Shown here one piece after another: positions 1-7,389 of a DNA stretch of 8,706 bases. This DNA is from Cytophagales bacterium (GTDB lineage Bacteria; Bacteroidota; Bacteroidia; Cytophagales; Cyclobacteriaceae). Position 1 is the stretch's first letter. Each line of letters opens with the position of its first letter. Where the stretch lies: the NCBI GenBank assembly GCA_029262955.1, contig JAJCYL010000016.1, positions 1 through 8,706 of the forward strand, given 5' to 3'. A program made the translations under genes and the position numbers. The notes beneath the pieces were generated by a model, which was not told the DNA's origin, made no database searches, and worked only from the letters and a program-made list of their open reading frames with translations.

Positions 1-1
1 G

Positions 2-310
2 GCTGTTCAGGGAGCAATGGAAGCAGGTGTGGAACAAAAAGACGCTGTAAAGGGGTCGGTTGGTCAAGCACTCCAAAGTGCTCACGAGCTTGGTCTTGAC
101 GTGGCTGAAGTAGCCGTTGAAGCTGTAAATGGTTCTATCAATGGCGTAAAGCAAGTTGGTGGAGACATTACAGAAGCAACTAAAAATTCTATAATTGCAG
201 CACTTGATGCAGCAAAGGAAATTGGAGGTGAAGCGACTGATTCAGTGAAGAATGCATTGAACGATAGTGTAAAAGGTGCGAAAGAAATTATTAACGAGAT
301 AAAGAAGTAG
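2..310 (+). CDS. C-terminal part of a helical repeat protein of unknown function (5' truncated by window edge)
   Basis: The frame is open back to base 2, before the first ATG at 17, so this is most likely the tail of a longer protein and not a complete 97-residue one. The visible part has no Pro, Arg, Cys or aromatic residues and is built from Ala, Gly, Val, Lys, Glu, Ser and Asn. It consists of degenerate 18-22 residue units that should form amphipathic helices, ending in a Lys/Glu-rich tail. There is no signal peptide or membrane segment in the visible part. Two TAG codons in tandem (308-313) and a TGA at 317 close the frame. The stop lies only 11 bases before the ATG of the aminotransferase, so the two are probably co-transcribed. 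The composition recalls LEA-like or apolipoprotein-like helical proteins, but I do not recognise a characterised family and assign no function. A complete small protein starting at 17 is possible but less likely. Confidence 0.7.
   Translation, partial: AVQGAMEAGVEQKDAVKGSVGQALQSAHELGLDVAEVAVEAVNGSINGVKQVGGDITEATKNSIIAALDAAKEIGGEATDSVKNALNDSVKGAKEIINEIKK
44..307 (+). repeat. Four degenerate 18-22 codon repeats in the helical protein
   Basis: Counting residues from the ATG at 17, the units cover about 10-31, 36-53, 54-75 and 76-97. The shared pattern is roughly A/S-V/T-K/N-G/N, then a small or hydrophobic run, then A-x-E-I/L-G-x-D/E and an acidic or Thr ending. Recognisable cores are AHELGLD, KQVGGDITE, AAKEIGGEATD and GAKEIINE. 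The second unit is about four residues shorter. The repeats are visible at protein level only; the DNA copies have diverged, so this is an old duplication. More units may lie upstream of the window. Confidence 0.6.
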
Positions 311-321
311 TAGATTTGAGC

Positions 322-1650
322 ATGGAGACTTTAGTTGCTAATAAACTCAGTTTTGCGAAAACTGATGAGCTAATAGCTAGAAGGAAAAAAGTAGTTTCTG
401 ACGGTGTAGGTGTATTTGTTCAATCTACCGTAGTTGAAGCGAAAAATGGTATCATCATAGATGCTGATGGAAATGAATTAATTGACTTTGGAGGAGGTAT
501 TGGTGTATTAAATGCCGGCCACTGCCCTGAATCTGTGGTGAACGCCATTAAAAAACAGGCAGAGAAGTTAATCCATAGTTGTTTTCACATTTCCACCTAT
601 GAACCGTATGTGGAGTTGTGCGAAAACCTGATTGATTTATTCCCGCATGGAGGACCGACCAAAGCGATGCTTACCAACACCGGGGCAGAATCAGTTGAAA
701 ACGCCATTAAGATTGCCAAACAAGCCACTAAGCGGACTGCAGTCTTGTGTTATAGTGAGGCATTTCACGGTAGAAGTCTCATGGCAATGTCCTTGACTTC
801 TAAGATTAATTATAAAATTGATTGTGGCCCTTTTGCTCCTGAAGTTTATCGCTTGCCTTTTCCGAATTTTTACAAATATGGTGATGGCCTTACAGAAGAT
901 GAATTTGTAACCAGGGAGCTTCGAAAACTCGAGGATTCAACCCATAGCCTGGTGAGACCAGAAGATGTCGCTGCCATTATTATAGAGTTGGTACAAGGCG
1001 AAGGTGGTTTTAATGTCACACCTCAAAAATATGTAGAGGGGCTACGCTCCTTCTGTGATAAACACGGCATCATATTGATCTTTGATGAGGTTCAGAGTGG
1101 CTTCTGCCGAACTGGCAAATGGGCGGCTTACCAACATTATGGTGTTGAACCCGATCTCTCAACCTGGGCTAAATCCATGGGTTCAGGAATGCCTATCGGT
1201 GCGGTTGTAGGCAAGGCCTCTGTGATGGACATGGCGCTTCCGGGAACTATTGGAGGAACCTATCTTGGTAATCCCGTTTGCTGTGCTGCAGCCAATGCGA
1301 CTATAAAATTCATGAAGGAACAGGATCTCAATGCCAGAGCAATTGAGATTAGTACCATCGTCAACTCACGGTTCGAAAAATTCAGAGAGTTCTGCGACTT
1401 CATTGGTGACATCAGGGGCTTAGGAGCAATGCAGGCAGTTGAGTTTGTCAACAATGGAGATCCTAATCAGCCGAATGGCGACATTGTAGAGCAACTAAAA
1501 AGTGCTTGCCTAAAACAAGGCCTGATTCTATTAAGTGCCGGTACTTCCAAGAATGTAATTCGAATTTTAAGCCCACTTACCATCAGTAATGAAACTTTAA
1601 ACCAGGGGCTTGATATTATAGAAGAAGAGCTTCGCCAAATTTGTCAATAA
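322..1650 (+). CDS. Class III PLP-dependent aminotransferase, 4-aminobutyrate aminotransferase type
   Basis: The enzyme should move an amino group, typically the terminal amine of an omega-amino acid or diamine such as GABA or ornithine, to a 2-oxo acid in the cytoplasm, using pyridoxal phosphate. The class III hallmarks are present in order: TNTGAESVENAIKIAK in the cofactor phosphate region, EAFHGRSLMAMSLTSK, the cofactor aspartate in IFDEVQSGFCRTGKW (Asp255 counted from ATG 322), and the Schiff-base lysine in WAKSMGSGMPIGAVVG (Lys284, codon 1171-1173), 29 residues later as usual. The length of about 442 residues is normal for the family. The frame also allows a TTG start at 316, adding two residues; ATG 322 is preferred because it is a standard codon, and neither start has a good ribosome binding site. 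It lies 4 bases before the nitrilase-family gene. The GabT-like motifs favour an omega-amine donor, but the true substrate is not readable. Confidence 0.93.
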   Translation: METLVANKLSFAKTDELIARRKKVVSDGVGVFVQSTVVEAKNGIIIDADGNELIDFGGGIGVLNAGHCPESVVNAIKKQAEKLIHSCFHISTYEPYVELCENLIDLFPHGGPTKAMLTNTGAESVENAIKIAKQATKRTAVLCYSEAFHGRSLMAMSLTSKINYKIDCGPFAPEVYRLPFPNFYKYGDGLTEDEFVTRELRKLEDSTHSLVRPEDVAAIIIELVQGEGGFNVTPQKYVEGLRSFCDKHGIILIFDEVQSGFCRTGKWAAYQHYGVEPDLSTWAKSMGSGMPIGAVVGKASVMDMALPGTIGGTYLGNPVCCAAANATIKFMKEQDLNARAIEISTIVNSRFEKFREFCDFIGDIRGLGAMQAVEFVNNGDPNQPNGDIVEQLKSACLKQGLILLSAGTSKNVIRILSPLTISNETLNQGLDIIEEELRQICQ

Positions 1651-1654
1651 TCAT

Positions 1655-2578
1655 ATGATCCCATTTTCGATTGCAGGCGTTCAGATGAACGTCTCTGCCG
1701 CACACAGTAACGTGCCTTTAATGAAACACAAGATTGATGTTTTAATGTCAGTCTATCCCTGGGTGCAAATGGTAATGTTTAGCGAACTATGCGCTTTCGG
1801 CCCACTCACCTTTCATGCAAAACCATTTCCCAACGAAACTGAGGATGAATTTCGGGCTATAGCCAAGAAATATGGAATCTGGCTGATTCCCGGATCAATG
1901 TTTCAGAAAAAAGAAGATAAGATTTTCAATACCGCTTCAGTGATTAACCCTCACGGTGAGGTAGTTGGTCGTTATAATAAGATGTTCCCTTTTTATCCCT
2001 ATGAAGTGGGGGTAACCGGAGGAGACGAGTTCCTCATCTTTGACGTTCCCGATATCGGAAAGTTTGGTATAAGCATCTGCTATGATATGTGGTTTCCTGA
2101 GACCTCAAGAACCATGGCAGTACAGGGAGTGGAAGTAATTTTACACCCCACCCTTACCGCAACCATTGACAGGGATGTGGAATTGACTATCTCCCAATCA
2201 ACCGCCGCTATTAACCAGTGCTATTTCTTCGACATCAACGGTCTGGGAGATGGAGGAACTGGGCGTTCTATTGTATGTGGACCCGATGGTAGGATTTTGC
2301 ATCAATCCAGTACTGGAGATGAATTCATCCCTATTGAAATTGATATGGAAAGAGTGAGACGAAGCCGGGAACGAGGTCTACTTCGATTAGGGCAACCCTT
2401 AAAGAGTTATCGGGATCGTAATGTAGATTTCAATATTTACGAAAAGGGAAAATCACATCCTTATTTGAATTCGCTTGGCCCGCTAATTAAACCCACGCGA
2501 TTCAAGAAAATTGAAGAGGTGATGAGCCATCCTTATTTTGAGAATGACGAGGGTATAAAAGCACCAAAATCCATTTAA
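1655..2578 (+). CDS. Carbon-nitrogen hydrolase of the nitrilase superfamily
   Basis: Members hydrolyse non-peptide C-N bonds (amides, N-carbamoyl groups or nitriles), releasing ammonia or an amine through a cysteine thioester. The full catalytic set is visible: Glu44 in MFSELCAFG, Lys109 in RYNKMFPFYPYE, and the nucleophile Cys142 in ISICYDMWFPE; Glu117 in YPYE fits the second conserved glutamate. The 307-residue length is near the family norm, with a slightly long C-terminal extension (about residues 250-307) rich in basic and aromatic residues, probably used in oligomer contacts. There is no signal peptide, so the protein is cytoplasmic. It starts 4 bases after the aminotransferase stop, which suggests translational coupling. 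N-carbamoylputrescine amidase (AguB) is one relative that would suit a polyamine operon, but I do not see that subfamily's typical sequence around the catalytic Glu, and no agmatine deiminase is nearby. An amidase role is more likely than true nitrilase activity; the substrate is unknown. Confidence 0.93.
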   Translation: MIPFSIAGVQMNVSAAHSNVPLMKHKIDVLMSVYPWVQMVMFSELCAFGPLTFHAKPFPNETEDEFRAIAKKYGIWLIPGSMFQKKEDKIFNTASVINPHGEVVGRYNKMFPFYPYEVGVTGGDEFLIFDVPDIGKFGISICYDMWFPETSRTMAVQGVEVILHPTLTATIDRDVELTISQSTAAINQCYFFDINGLGDGGTGRSIVCGPDGRILHQSSTGDEFIPIEIDMERVRRSRERGLLRLGQPLKSYRDRNVDFNIYEKGKSHPYLNSLGPLIKPTRFKKIEEVMSHPYFENDEGIKAPKSI

Positions 2579-2624
2579 ATTTTGAATTAGAGGTCAAAAA
2601 CCTTATATTCTCTGAAAGAGACTT

Positions 2625-3032
2625 ATGAAAACACCATTAAAAAAACCGAGCAAAAAAGCTCCTCAATTAAAAAATTATGTGAACTGGTTTGAGATACCTG
2701 TGGCAAATTTTGACCAGGCCATTTTATTCTACAATACGATCTATGACATAGAAATGGAAACCACTCAGATGGGTGGTTACACCATGGGATTTTTCCCGGC
2801 AAAAAGTGGTATTGGTGGAGCCATAGTGAAGGGAGAAGGATGCATTCCGAGTGACACCGGGCCGTTACTTTATTTAAATGCCGGAAAAGATTTAAGTGAT
2901 GTGTTGTCCAGGATTGAGGTCGCCGGAGGCAGAATTATTATGCCCAAAACGATAATAAATGAATCAGCAGGATACTTTGCCCTCTTTCTGGATACTGAAG
3001 GTAACCGACTGGCACTTCATTCCAAGACCTAA
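2625..3032 (+). CDS. VOC-superfamily (glyoxalase/bleomycin-resistance fold) protein
   Basis: This is a 135-residue single-module VOC protein. After a basic leader (residues 1-17, nine of them Lys or Pro) comes the typical opening NYVNWFEIPVANFDQAILFYN, a glycine-rich middle (GGAIVKGEG), the second half GPLLYLNAGKDLSDVLSRIEVAGG, and the ending FLDTEGNRLALHSKT (His132). The fold assignment is strong. The positions that hold metal-binding His or Glu in classical glyoxalases appear to be replaced, by Trp21 near the start and Ala130 near the end, so it may not be a metalloenzyme. This alignment was made by eye. It might bind or isomerise a small metabolite of the operon, or act as a binding or protective protein; nothing in the sequence fixes this. 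It follows the nitrilase-family gene by 46 bases and precedes the decarboxylase by 9 bases. The alternative of an antibiotic-resistance protein has no support from the context. Confidence 0.88.
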   Translation: MKTPLKKPSKKAPQLKNYVNWFEIPVANFDQAILFYNTIYDIEMETTQMGGYTMGFFPAKSGIGGAIVKGEGCIPSDTGPLLYLNAGKDLSDVLSRIEVAGGRIIMPKTIINESAGYFALFLDTEGNRLALHSKT

Positions 3033-3041
3033 CGAACAAAT

Positions 3042-5855
3042 ATGTCAAATAATACTAAGGCAGAGTTAAGTGTTAATACCGACAAGTTTTATAACATCAG
3101 CCAACTGAGGTCACAACTTTGGACCGATGTTAAAAAGAAGAGCTTTCGGCTTACCAAGGAAAAGCATGAGAATACCGGGGACGCAATCAAAGCATCCATC
3201 TCCTCCCTATTAAAACACTTAAAGGTAATTGAGCAGTATTGGGCGTTTCCGGGGATTGATGCCATTAATGCACTTTCTACCTACCTCAAAGATGATGAGT
3301 TTAAGAATCTGTATAATACCACTGCAGAGATTAACCGGCTATTAATTGGTGACGGTTTTCGTTACAATCCCTTCACCAGTCTTCAACTGATATCTGCCAA
3401 AAAGAACAAAAAAAAATCGGACCTCATCTCGGCCGAAAAACGAAGATATTTCGACGTTTTAATGGTGGATGATTTAAATGAAATTGAAGAGACCGAGCTA
3501 AAGCAAAAACTGTTCGAAATACGAGACCCCAAAGACAAATTCATTTATCAACTAGTAGTTGTCCGCACCTTTCAGGATGCATTGATTGCCCTCCAGTTCA
3601 ACCATAATATTCAGGCCTGTGTTGTCCGCTATGGCATCCACTTCAAATCTAAGCATTCGGGCGGTTTGCTAAAGCCATTCACCACCTCAATCAATAAATG
3701 GAACTATGAGGATTGCATGGAATCGGAATTGGCTAAAATCCTGGGTGAGACCATTAAGGAGATAAGGCCTGAGTTAGACACCTACTACGTAACTGACACC
3801 GCTATCCAGTCCATTCCTGATAGTGTACTGCAAAATTTCAGACGCATTTTTTACAGAAAGGAAGATCTACAGGAGCTGCACCTCAGCATACTGCATGGAA
3901 TCAGAGAGAGATATACCACACCATTCTATAGTGCTCTAATAGAATATAGCAAAAAACCAACCGGGGTTTTCCACGCCATGCCTATCTCCAGGGGTAATTC
4001 TATTTTCAAATCAAATTGGATAGATGATTTCGGTGAATTCTATGGACGCAATATTTTTCTAGCTGAAACATCTTCCACCACAGGTGGGCTTGACTCTTTG
4101 TTGCAACCCACAGGGCCACTCAAAAAAGCCCAGGAGTTAGCCGCCAAGGCTTTCGGTTCGCAGCATACTTTTTTTGCCACCAATGGCACTTCAACCTCCA
4201 ATAAAATCGTTTTGCAGGCACTGGTTGAACCTGGAGATGTAGTGCTCATTGACAGAGATTGTCATAAATCGCATCATTATGGAATGGTCTTGGCAGGATC
4301 AACTGCCGTATACCTTGATTCGTATCCACTCGAAAAATACTCGATGTACGGAGCTGTTCCTTTGGATAACATTAAATCCAAGCTACTTCAGTTGAAAGCA
4401 GCCAATCGTTTAGATAAGGTAAAGATGGTGCTCCTCACTAATTGCACCTTTGATGGTATTGTTTACAACGTCGAACGGGTGATGGAAGAAATTTTGACCA
4501 TTAAACCCGACATGGTTTTCCTCTGGGATGAAGCCTGGTTCGGATTTGCCGCCTTCACCTACGTTTACAAACAAAGGACGGCCATGTACGTGGCCAGGAA
4601 ACTAGAACTGAAATACGAGTCTGAAGAATACCGGACTGCCTACAAGAAACATCTGGCTGACCTTAAGAAAAAGAACGGAAGTGAAGTAATAACATCGATG
4701 CCTGACCCTGATAAAGTTCGGATCAGAGTTTATGCAACTCAATCCACGCATAAAACATTGAGTTCTATGCGGCAGGGTTCCATGATACACATTTATGATC
4801 AGGATTATCAACGAAAATCAGAAACAGCTTTTCATGAGGCATATATGACTCACACCTCCACTTCACCTAATTATCAAATCCTTGCCTCACTTGATGCAGG
4901 AAGGCGACAGGTTTCTTTTGAAGGTTACGAACTGGTGGAGAAAAGCATCGATATGGCGATGACACTAAGGGCCAAGATCAATGACCATACTCAATTAAAA
5001 AAATACTTTAAAGTTCTGACTATAGAAGACCAGATACCGGAGCAGTACCGTTTGTCTGGCCTGAGTCAATATTATGATCCAAAACTGGGATGGAACAGAC
5101 TTGAAGGTGCCTGGGCCAGTGACGAATTTGTACTTGATCCTACTAAAATTAACCTGCACATCGGGCAAACCGGGGTAGATGGAGATACTTTCAAGAATAA
5201 GTATCTGATGGATCAGTTTAACATCCAGATCAATAAAACCTCCCGAAACACGGTGCTCTTCATGACCAATATTGGAACCACCAGAAGCTCCGTCAGCTAC
5301 CTCATCGGTGTATTACTGAAGATCTCCAAACAACTTGATGATCAGTTGAATTCGCTAAACCCTGAAGAACTTAAAATTCATAAACAAAGGGTAAAGTCAT
5401 TGACTCTGGATACCCCGCCCCTTCCAGACTTTAGCTATTTCCACGACTCATTCAAATCGGCACCAGGCGTTCCCGGCGGAGTTTTAAGATTAGCTTATTT
5501 CTTGTCGTACAAGGAAGATCGGTGTGAGTACGTGAAACTTGACGAATGTGCTAAATTGATGGATTCCGGTCGGGAGATAGTTTCCTCCTCCTTCATCATC
5601 CCCTACCCTCCAGGTTTTCCCATACTTGTACCCGGTCAGGTAATGACCCTTGAAATCCTAAATTTCTTAATTGCTTTGGATGTCAAGGAAATACACGGCT
5701 ACAGACCAGATCTGGGACTAAGGGTTTTTACAGAAAAAGCGCTTAACCGACAGAAATCGTCCTCGGCGATGATGGGTAGCAGCGCCATGGGAATGATGAC
5801 CAATGGAAATAAGGAAACAAAGAAAGTTACTAAACCCGCTAAGACCGGCGTCTGA
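3042..5855 (+). CDS. Atypical Orn/Lys/Arg decarboxylase family PLP enzyme (fold type I)
   Basis: The family removes the alpha-carboxylate of ornithine, lysine or arginine to give putrescine, cadaverine or agmatine. The core is clear: FATNGTSTSNK (about residues 378-388), DRDCHKSHHYG (404-414; His411 or His412 near the cofactor), the cofactor aspartate Asp496 in LWDEAWFGF, and the Schiff-base lysine Lys571 in ATQSTHKTLSSMRQGSMIH. The C-terminal domain keeps PYPPGFPILVPGQ (about 854-866). The first 330 residues are divergent. Part of them (FDVLMVDDLNEIEE onward, about 142-200) looks like the receiver- or flavodoxin-like wing domain of the inducible decarboxylases. Odd features are the length of 937 residues against about 710-760 for AdiA, LdcI or SpeC; about 40 extra, highly charged residues between Asp496 and Lys571; and a Met/Ser/Lys-rich tail from residue 906. 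The enzyme is cytoplasmic and next to a transporter, as in decarboxylase-antiporter pairs. The substrate cannot be assigned; a related PLP reaction is possible. Confidence 0.9.
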   Translation: MSNNTKAELSVNTDKFYNISQLRSQLWTDVKKKSFRLTKEKHENTGDAIKASISSLLKHLKVIEQYWAFPGIDAINALSTYLKDDEFKNLYNTTAEINRLLIGDGFRYNPFTSLQLISAKKNKKKSDLISAEKRRYFDVLMVDDLNEIEETELKQKLFEIRDPKDKFIYQLVVVRTFQDALIALQFNHNIQACVVRYGIHFKSKHSGGLLKPFTTSINKWNYEDCMESELAKILGETIKEIRPELDTYYVTDTAIQSIPDSVLQNFRRIFYRKEDLQELHLSILHGIRERYTTPFYSALIEYSKKPTGVFHAMPISRGNSIFKSNWIDDFGEFYGRNIFLAETSSTTGGLDSLLQPTGPLKKAQELAAKAFGSQHTFFATNGTSTSNKIVLQALVEPGDVVLIDRDCHKSHHYGMVLAGSTAVYLDSYPLEKYSMYGAVPLDNIKSKLLQLKAANRLDKVKMVLLTNCTFDGIVYNVERVMEEILTIKPDMVFLWDEAWFGFAAFTYVYKQRTAMYVARKLELKYESEEYRTAYKKHLADLKKKNGSEVITSMPDPDKVRIRVYATQSTHKTLSSMRQGSMIHIYDQDYQRKSETAFHEAYMTHTSTSPNYQILASLDAGRRQVSFEGYELVEKSIDMAMTLRAKINDHTQLKKYFKVLTIEDQIPEQYRLSGLSQYYDPKLGWNRLEGAWASDEFVLDPTKINLHIGQTGVDGDTFKNKYLMDQFNIQINKTSRNTVLFMTNIGTTRSSVSYLIGVLLKISKQLDDQLNSLNPEELKIHKQRVKSLTLDTPPLPDFSYFHDSFKSAPGVPGGVLRLAYFLSYKEDRCEYVKLDECAKLMDSGREIVSSSFIIPYPPGFPILVPGQVMTLEILNFLIALDVKEIHGYRPDLGLRVFTEKALNRQKSSSAMMGSSAMGMMTNGNKETKKVTKPAKTGV

Positions 5856-5858
5856 TCC

Positions 5859-7352
5859 TTGCCGCAAGATAAATCACAACGTCCGTCCTTAAACAAAGTT
5901 GTTGGAACCTATGGCTTTTATAGTCTCGCCGTAGGCTCTATGATTGGTGTGGGCTGGATTACCGCCATGGGGTCCTGGATGGAAAGCGCAGGCCCCGTCG
6001 GAGCGATAATTGCTTTCGCAATTGGGGGTATCCTCATGCTGTTAATTGGCTTTTGTTATGCTGAAGTGACCTCTATTTTACCAGTCGCTGGTGGAGAGGT
6101 GGCCTATGCTTACAAATCATTTGGAGTTGGTCAGTCGTTCATTGTTGGCTGGTTCCTTTCATTTGGCTATCTGTCAGTTTCGGCTTTCGAGGCAGTTTCA
6201 GTAGGGAAAGTAACCAGCTATCTCATTCCCGAGATTGATGTCTGGCCGGTTTATGAAATTGGAGGCGAACAAGTATATTTTACTCATTTAATATTGGCCG
6301 CGGTTTTCACACTCCTCATAACTTATATCAATTTCCGGGGGGTACAAGGTTCAACTAAATTTCAAACGTGGCTAACCTTTGCTTTCATCGGCTGTGCGTT
6401 CATATTTATTGCCGCAGCTTTTATTTCCGGAGAATGGCGGAATTTGACTCCGGCCTTCACCTATACCGGGGTCTCCCCTATGGCAGGGATCTTATCGGTG
6501 GTAGTCACAGTTCCATTCTGGTTTGTTGGATTCGATACTATTCCGCAAAGTGCAGAAGAGGCTAATGAATCAATTTCTTATCGCAAACTGGGAGTTCTCA
6601 TTGTACTCTCCATTATCAGCGCCATCACATTTTATATCTTATTGATCCTAAGTACAGCACTTCTGGGAAATCGAGAAGTGCTTTTCGATGCCGATTTACC
6701 AACTGCCGAAGCATTCAATCTTGCTTTTAGTAGTGGGTGGTTGGTAAATCTGATATTGATCTCGGCACTTATAGGGTTGATTACAAGTTGGAACGGTTTC
6801 TTTTTTGCAGGCTCCAGAGTACTTTTTGCTCTCGGAAGGGGTCGCATCATTTCTGGAGCAATGGGTAGAACCCATCCGAAATACAAGACCCCTGCTAATG
6901 CGGTCATTTTCAGTGGTATTATCACCCTTTTAGCTTCTTTTCTTGGCAGAGGGGCCATGCTGGCTTTCGTTAATGTAGGTTCATTTTGCATTGCCGTGGC
7001 CTTTGTCGGAGTTTCTCTTTCATATCTTAAACTGAAAAAAATCCATATTGGAAGCAGACCTTACAAAGCTCCTGGTGGCGCAATAACTGGTTATCTGGCT
7101 TTCCTTGGGGGGATATCCATTTTGTTAATTATGGTCATCCCATTCAGCCCAGCAGCGCTTACCTGGCCGCTGGAATGGGCAATATTACTGTCATTGATCC
7201 TCTTAGGGGGAACTTTTTGGGTATTGTCCCATAAGGCAAGGGAAGAAACAACCGCCAATGAGCGGGATTATCTCATATTAGAGAATTTCGGAAAACCTTC
7301 TTCCTCTAAGTCTGAAGAAGAAAAGAATTCAAATCATTTAGATAAATTATAA
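5859..7352 (+). CDS. APC-superfamily amino acid/polyamine transporter
   Basis: This is a 497-residue inner-membrane protein with about twelve hydrophobic segments, near residues 16-36, 44-68, 90-115, 140-157, 168-190, 208-230, 243-265, 288-315, 345-362, 366-387, 405-425 and 435-455. Family marks include the unwound first helix GSMIGVGW (26-33), which binds the substrate carboxylate in APC transporters; LPVAGGEVAYAYKSFG after helix 2; and FVGFDTIPQSAEEANES around helix 6. The C-terminal tail of about 40 residues is charged and cytoplasmic. The TTG at 5859, 3 bases after the decarboxylase stop, is taken as start because the next in-frame ATG (5940) would cut into helix 1. Coupled translation with the decarboxylase suggests that it imports the amino acid, exports the amine product, or exchanges the two as AdiC, CadB and PotE do. 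Direction and substrate are inferences; the family and fold are secure. Confidence 0.92.
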   Translation: MPQDKSQRPSLNKVVGTYGFYSLAVGSMIGVGWITAMGSWMESAGPVGAIIAFAIGGILMLLIGFCYAEVTSILPVAGGEVAYAYKSFGVGQSFIVGWFLSFGYLSVSAFEAVSVGKVTSYLIPEIDVWPVYEIGGEQVYFTHLILAAVFTLLITYINFRGVQGSTKFQTWLTFAFIGCAFIFIAAAFISGEWRNLTPAFTYTGVSPMAGILSVVVTVPFWFVGFDTIPQSAEEANESISYRKLGVLIVLSIISAITFYILLILSTALLGNREVLFDADLPTAEAFNLAFSSGWLVNLILISALIGLITSWNGFFFAGSRVLFALGRGRIISGAMGRTHPKYKTPANAVIFSGIITLLASFLGRGAMLAFVNVGSFCIAVAFVGVSLSYLKLKKIHIGSRPYKAPGGAITGYLAFLGGISILLIMVIPFSPAALTWPLEWAILLSLILLGGTFWVLSHKAREETTANERDYLILENFGKPSSSKSEEEKNSNHLDKL

Positions 7353-7389
7353 ATTGTCCAATCATAAAGGAGTTATCTCTACAAATTAT

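Noticed and set aside
1655..2578. Assignment as N-carbamoylputrescine amidase (AguB)
   Set aside because: The catalytic triad fits, but so does it for every nitrilase-superfamily amidase; the motif around Glu44 is not one I associate with AguB and the partner agmatine deiminase is absent from the window.
2581..2611. Possible Bacteroidetes-type promoter: TTTG at 2581-2584 and TATATTCT at 2604-2611 before the VOC gene
   Set aside because: The downstream box has two mismatches to TAnnTTTG and the gap is short within an otherwise continuous operon; a chance match in AT-rich DNA is just as likely.
6368..6565. 65-codon plus-strand frame inside the transporter gene
   Set aside because: It is out of frame within a clear coding region and its translation has no family character.
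6632..6991. 119-codon open frame on the minus strand inside the transporter gene
   Set aside because: It is fully covered by a well-supported membrane protein gene, has no recognisable domain and looks like an antisense shadow; the other minus-strand frames at 1260-1454, 4040-4249, 4602-4811, 5699-5896 and 7606-7893 are rejected for the same reason.
3042..7352. Classic acid-resistance decarboxylase-antiporter module (AdiA/AdiC or CadA/CadB)
   Set aside because: The gene pair is suggestive, but the decarboxylase is much longer and divergent, and the operon carries four extra metabolic genes that acid resistance would not need; kept only as an alternative.
7353..7389. Possible terminator between the transporter and ATP-grasp genes
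   Set aside because: No inverted repeat followed by a T run is visible; the gap is short and fits read-through within the operon.
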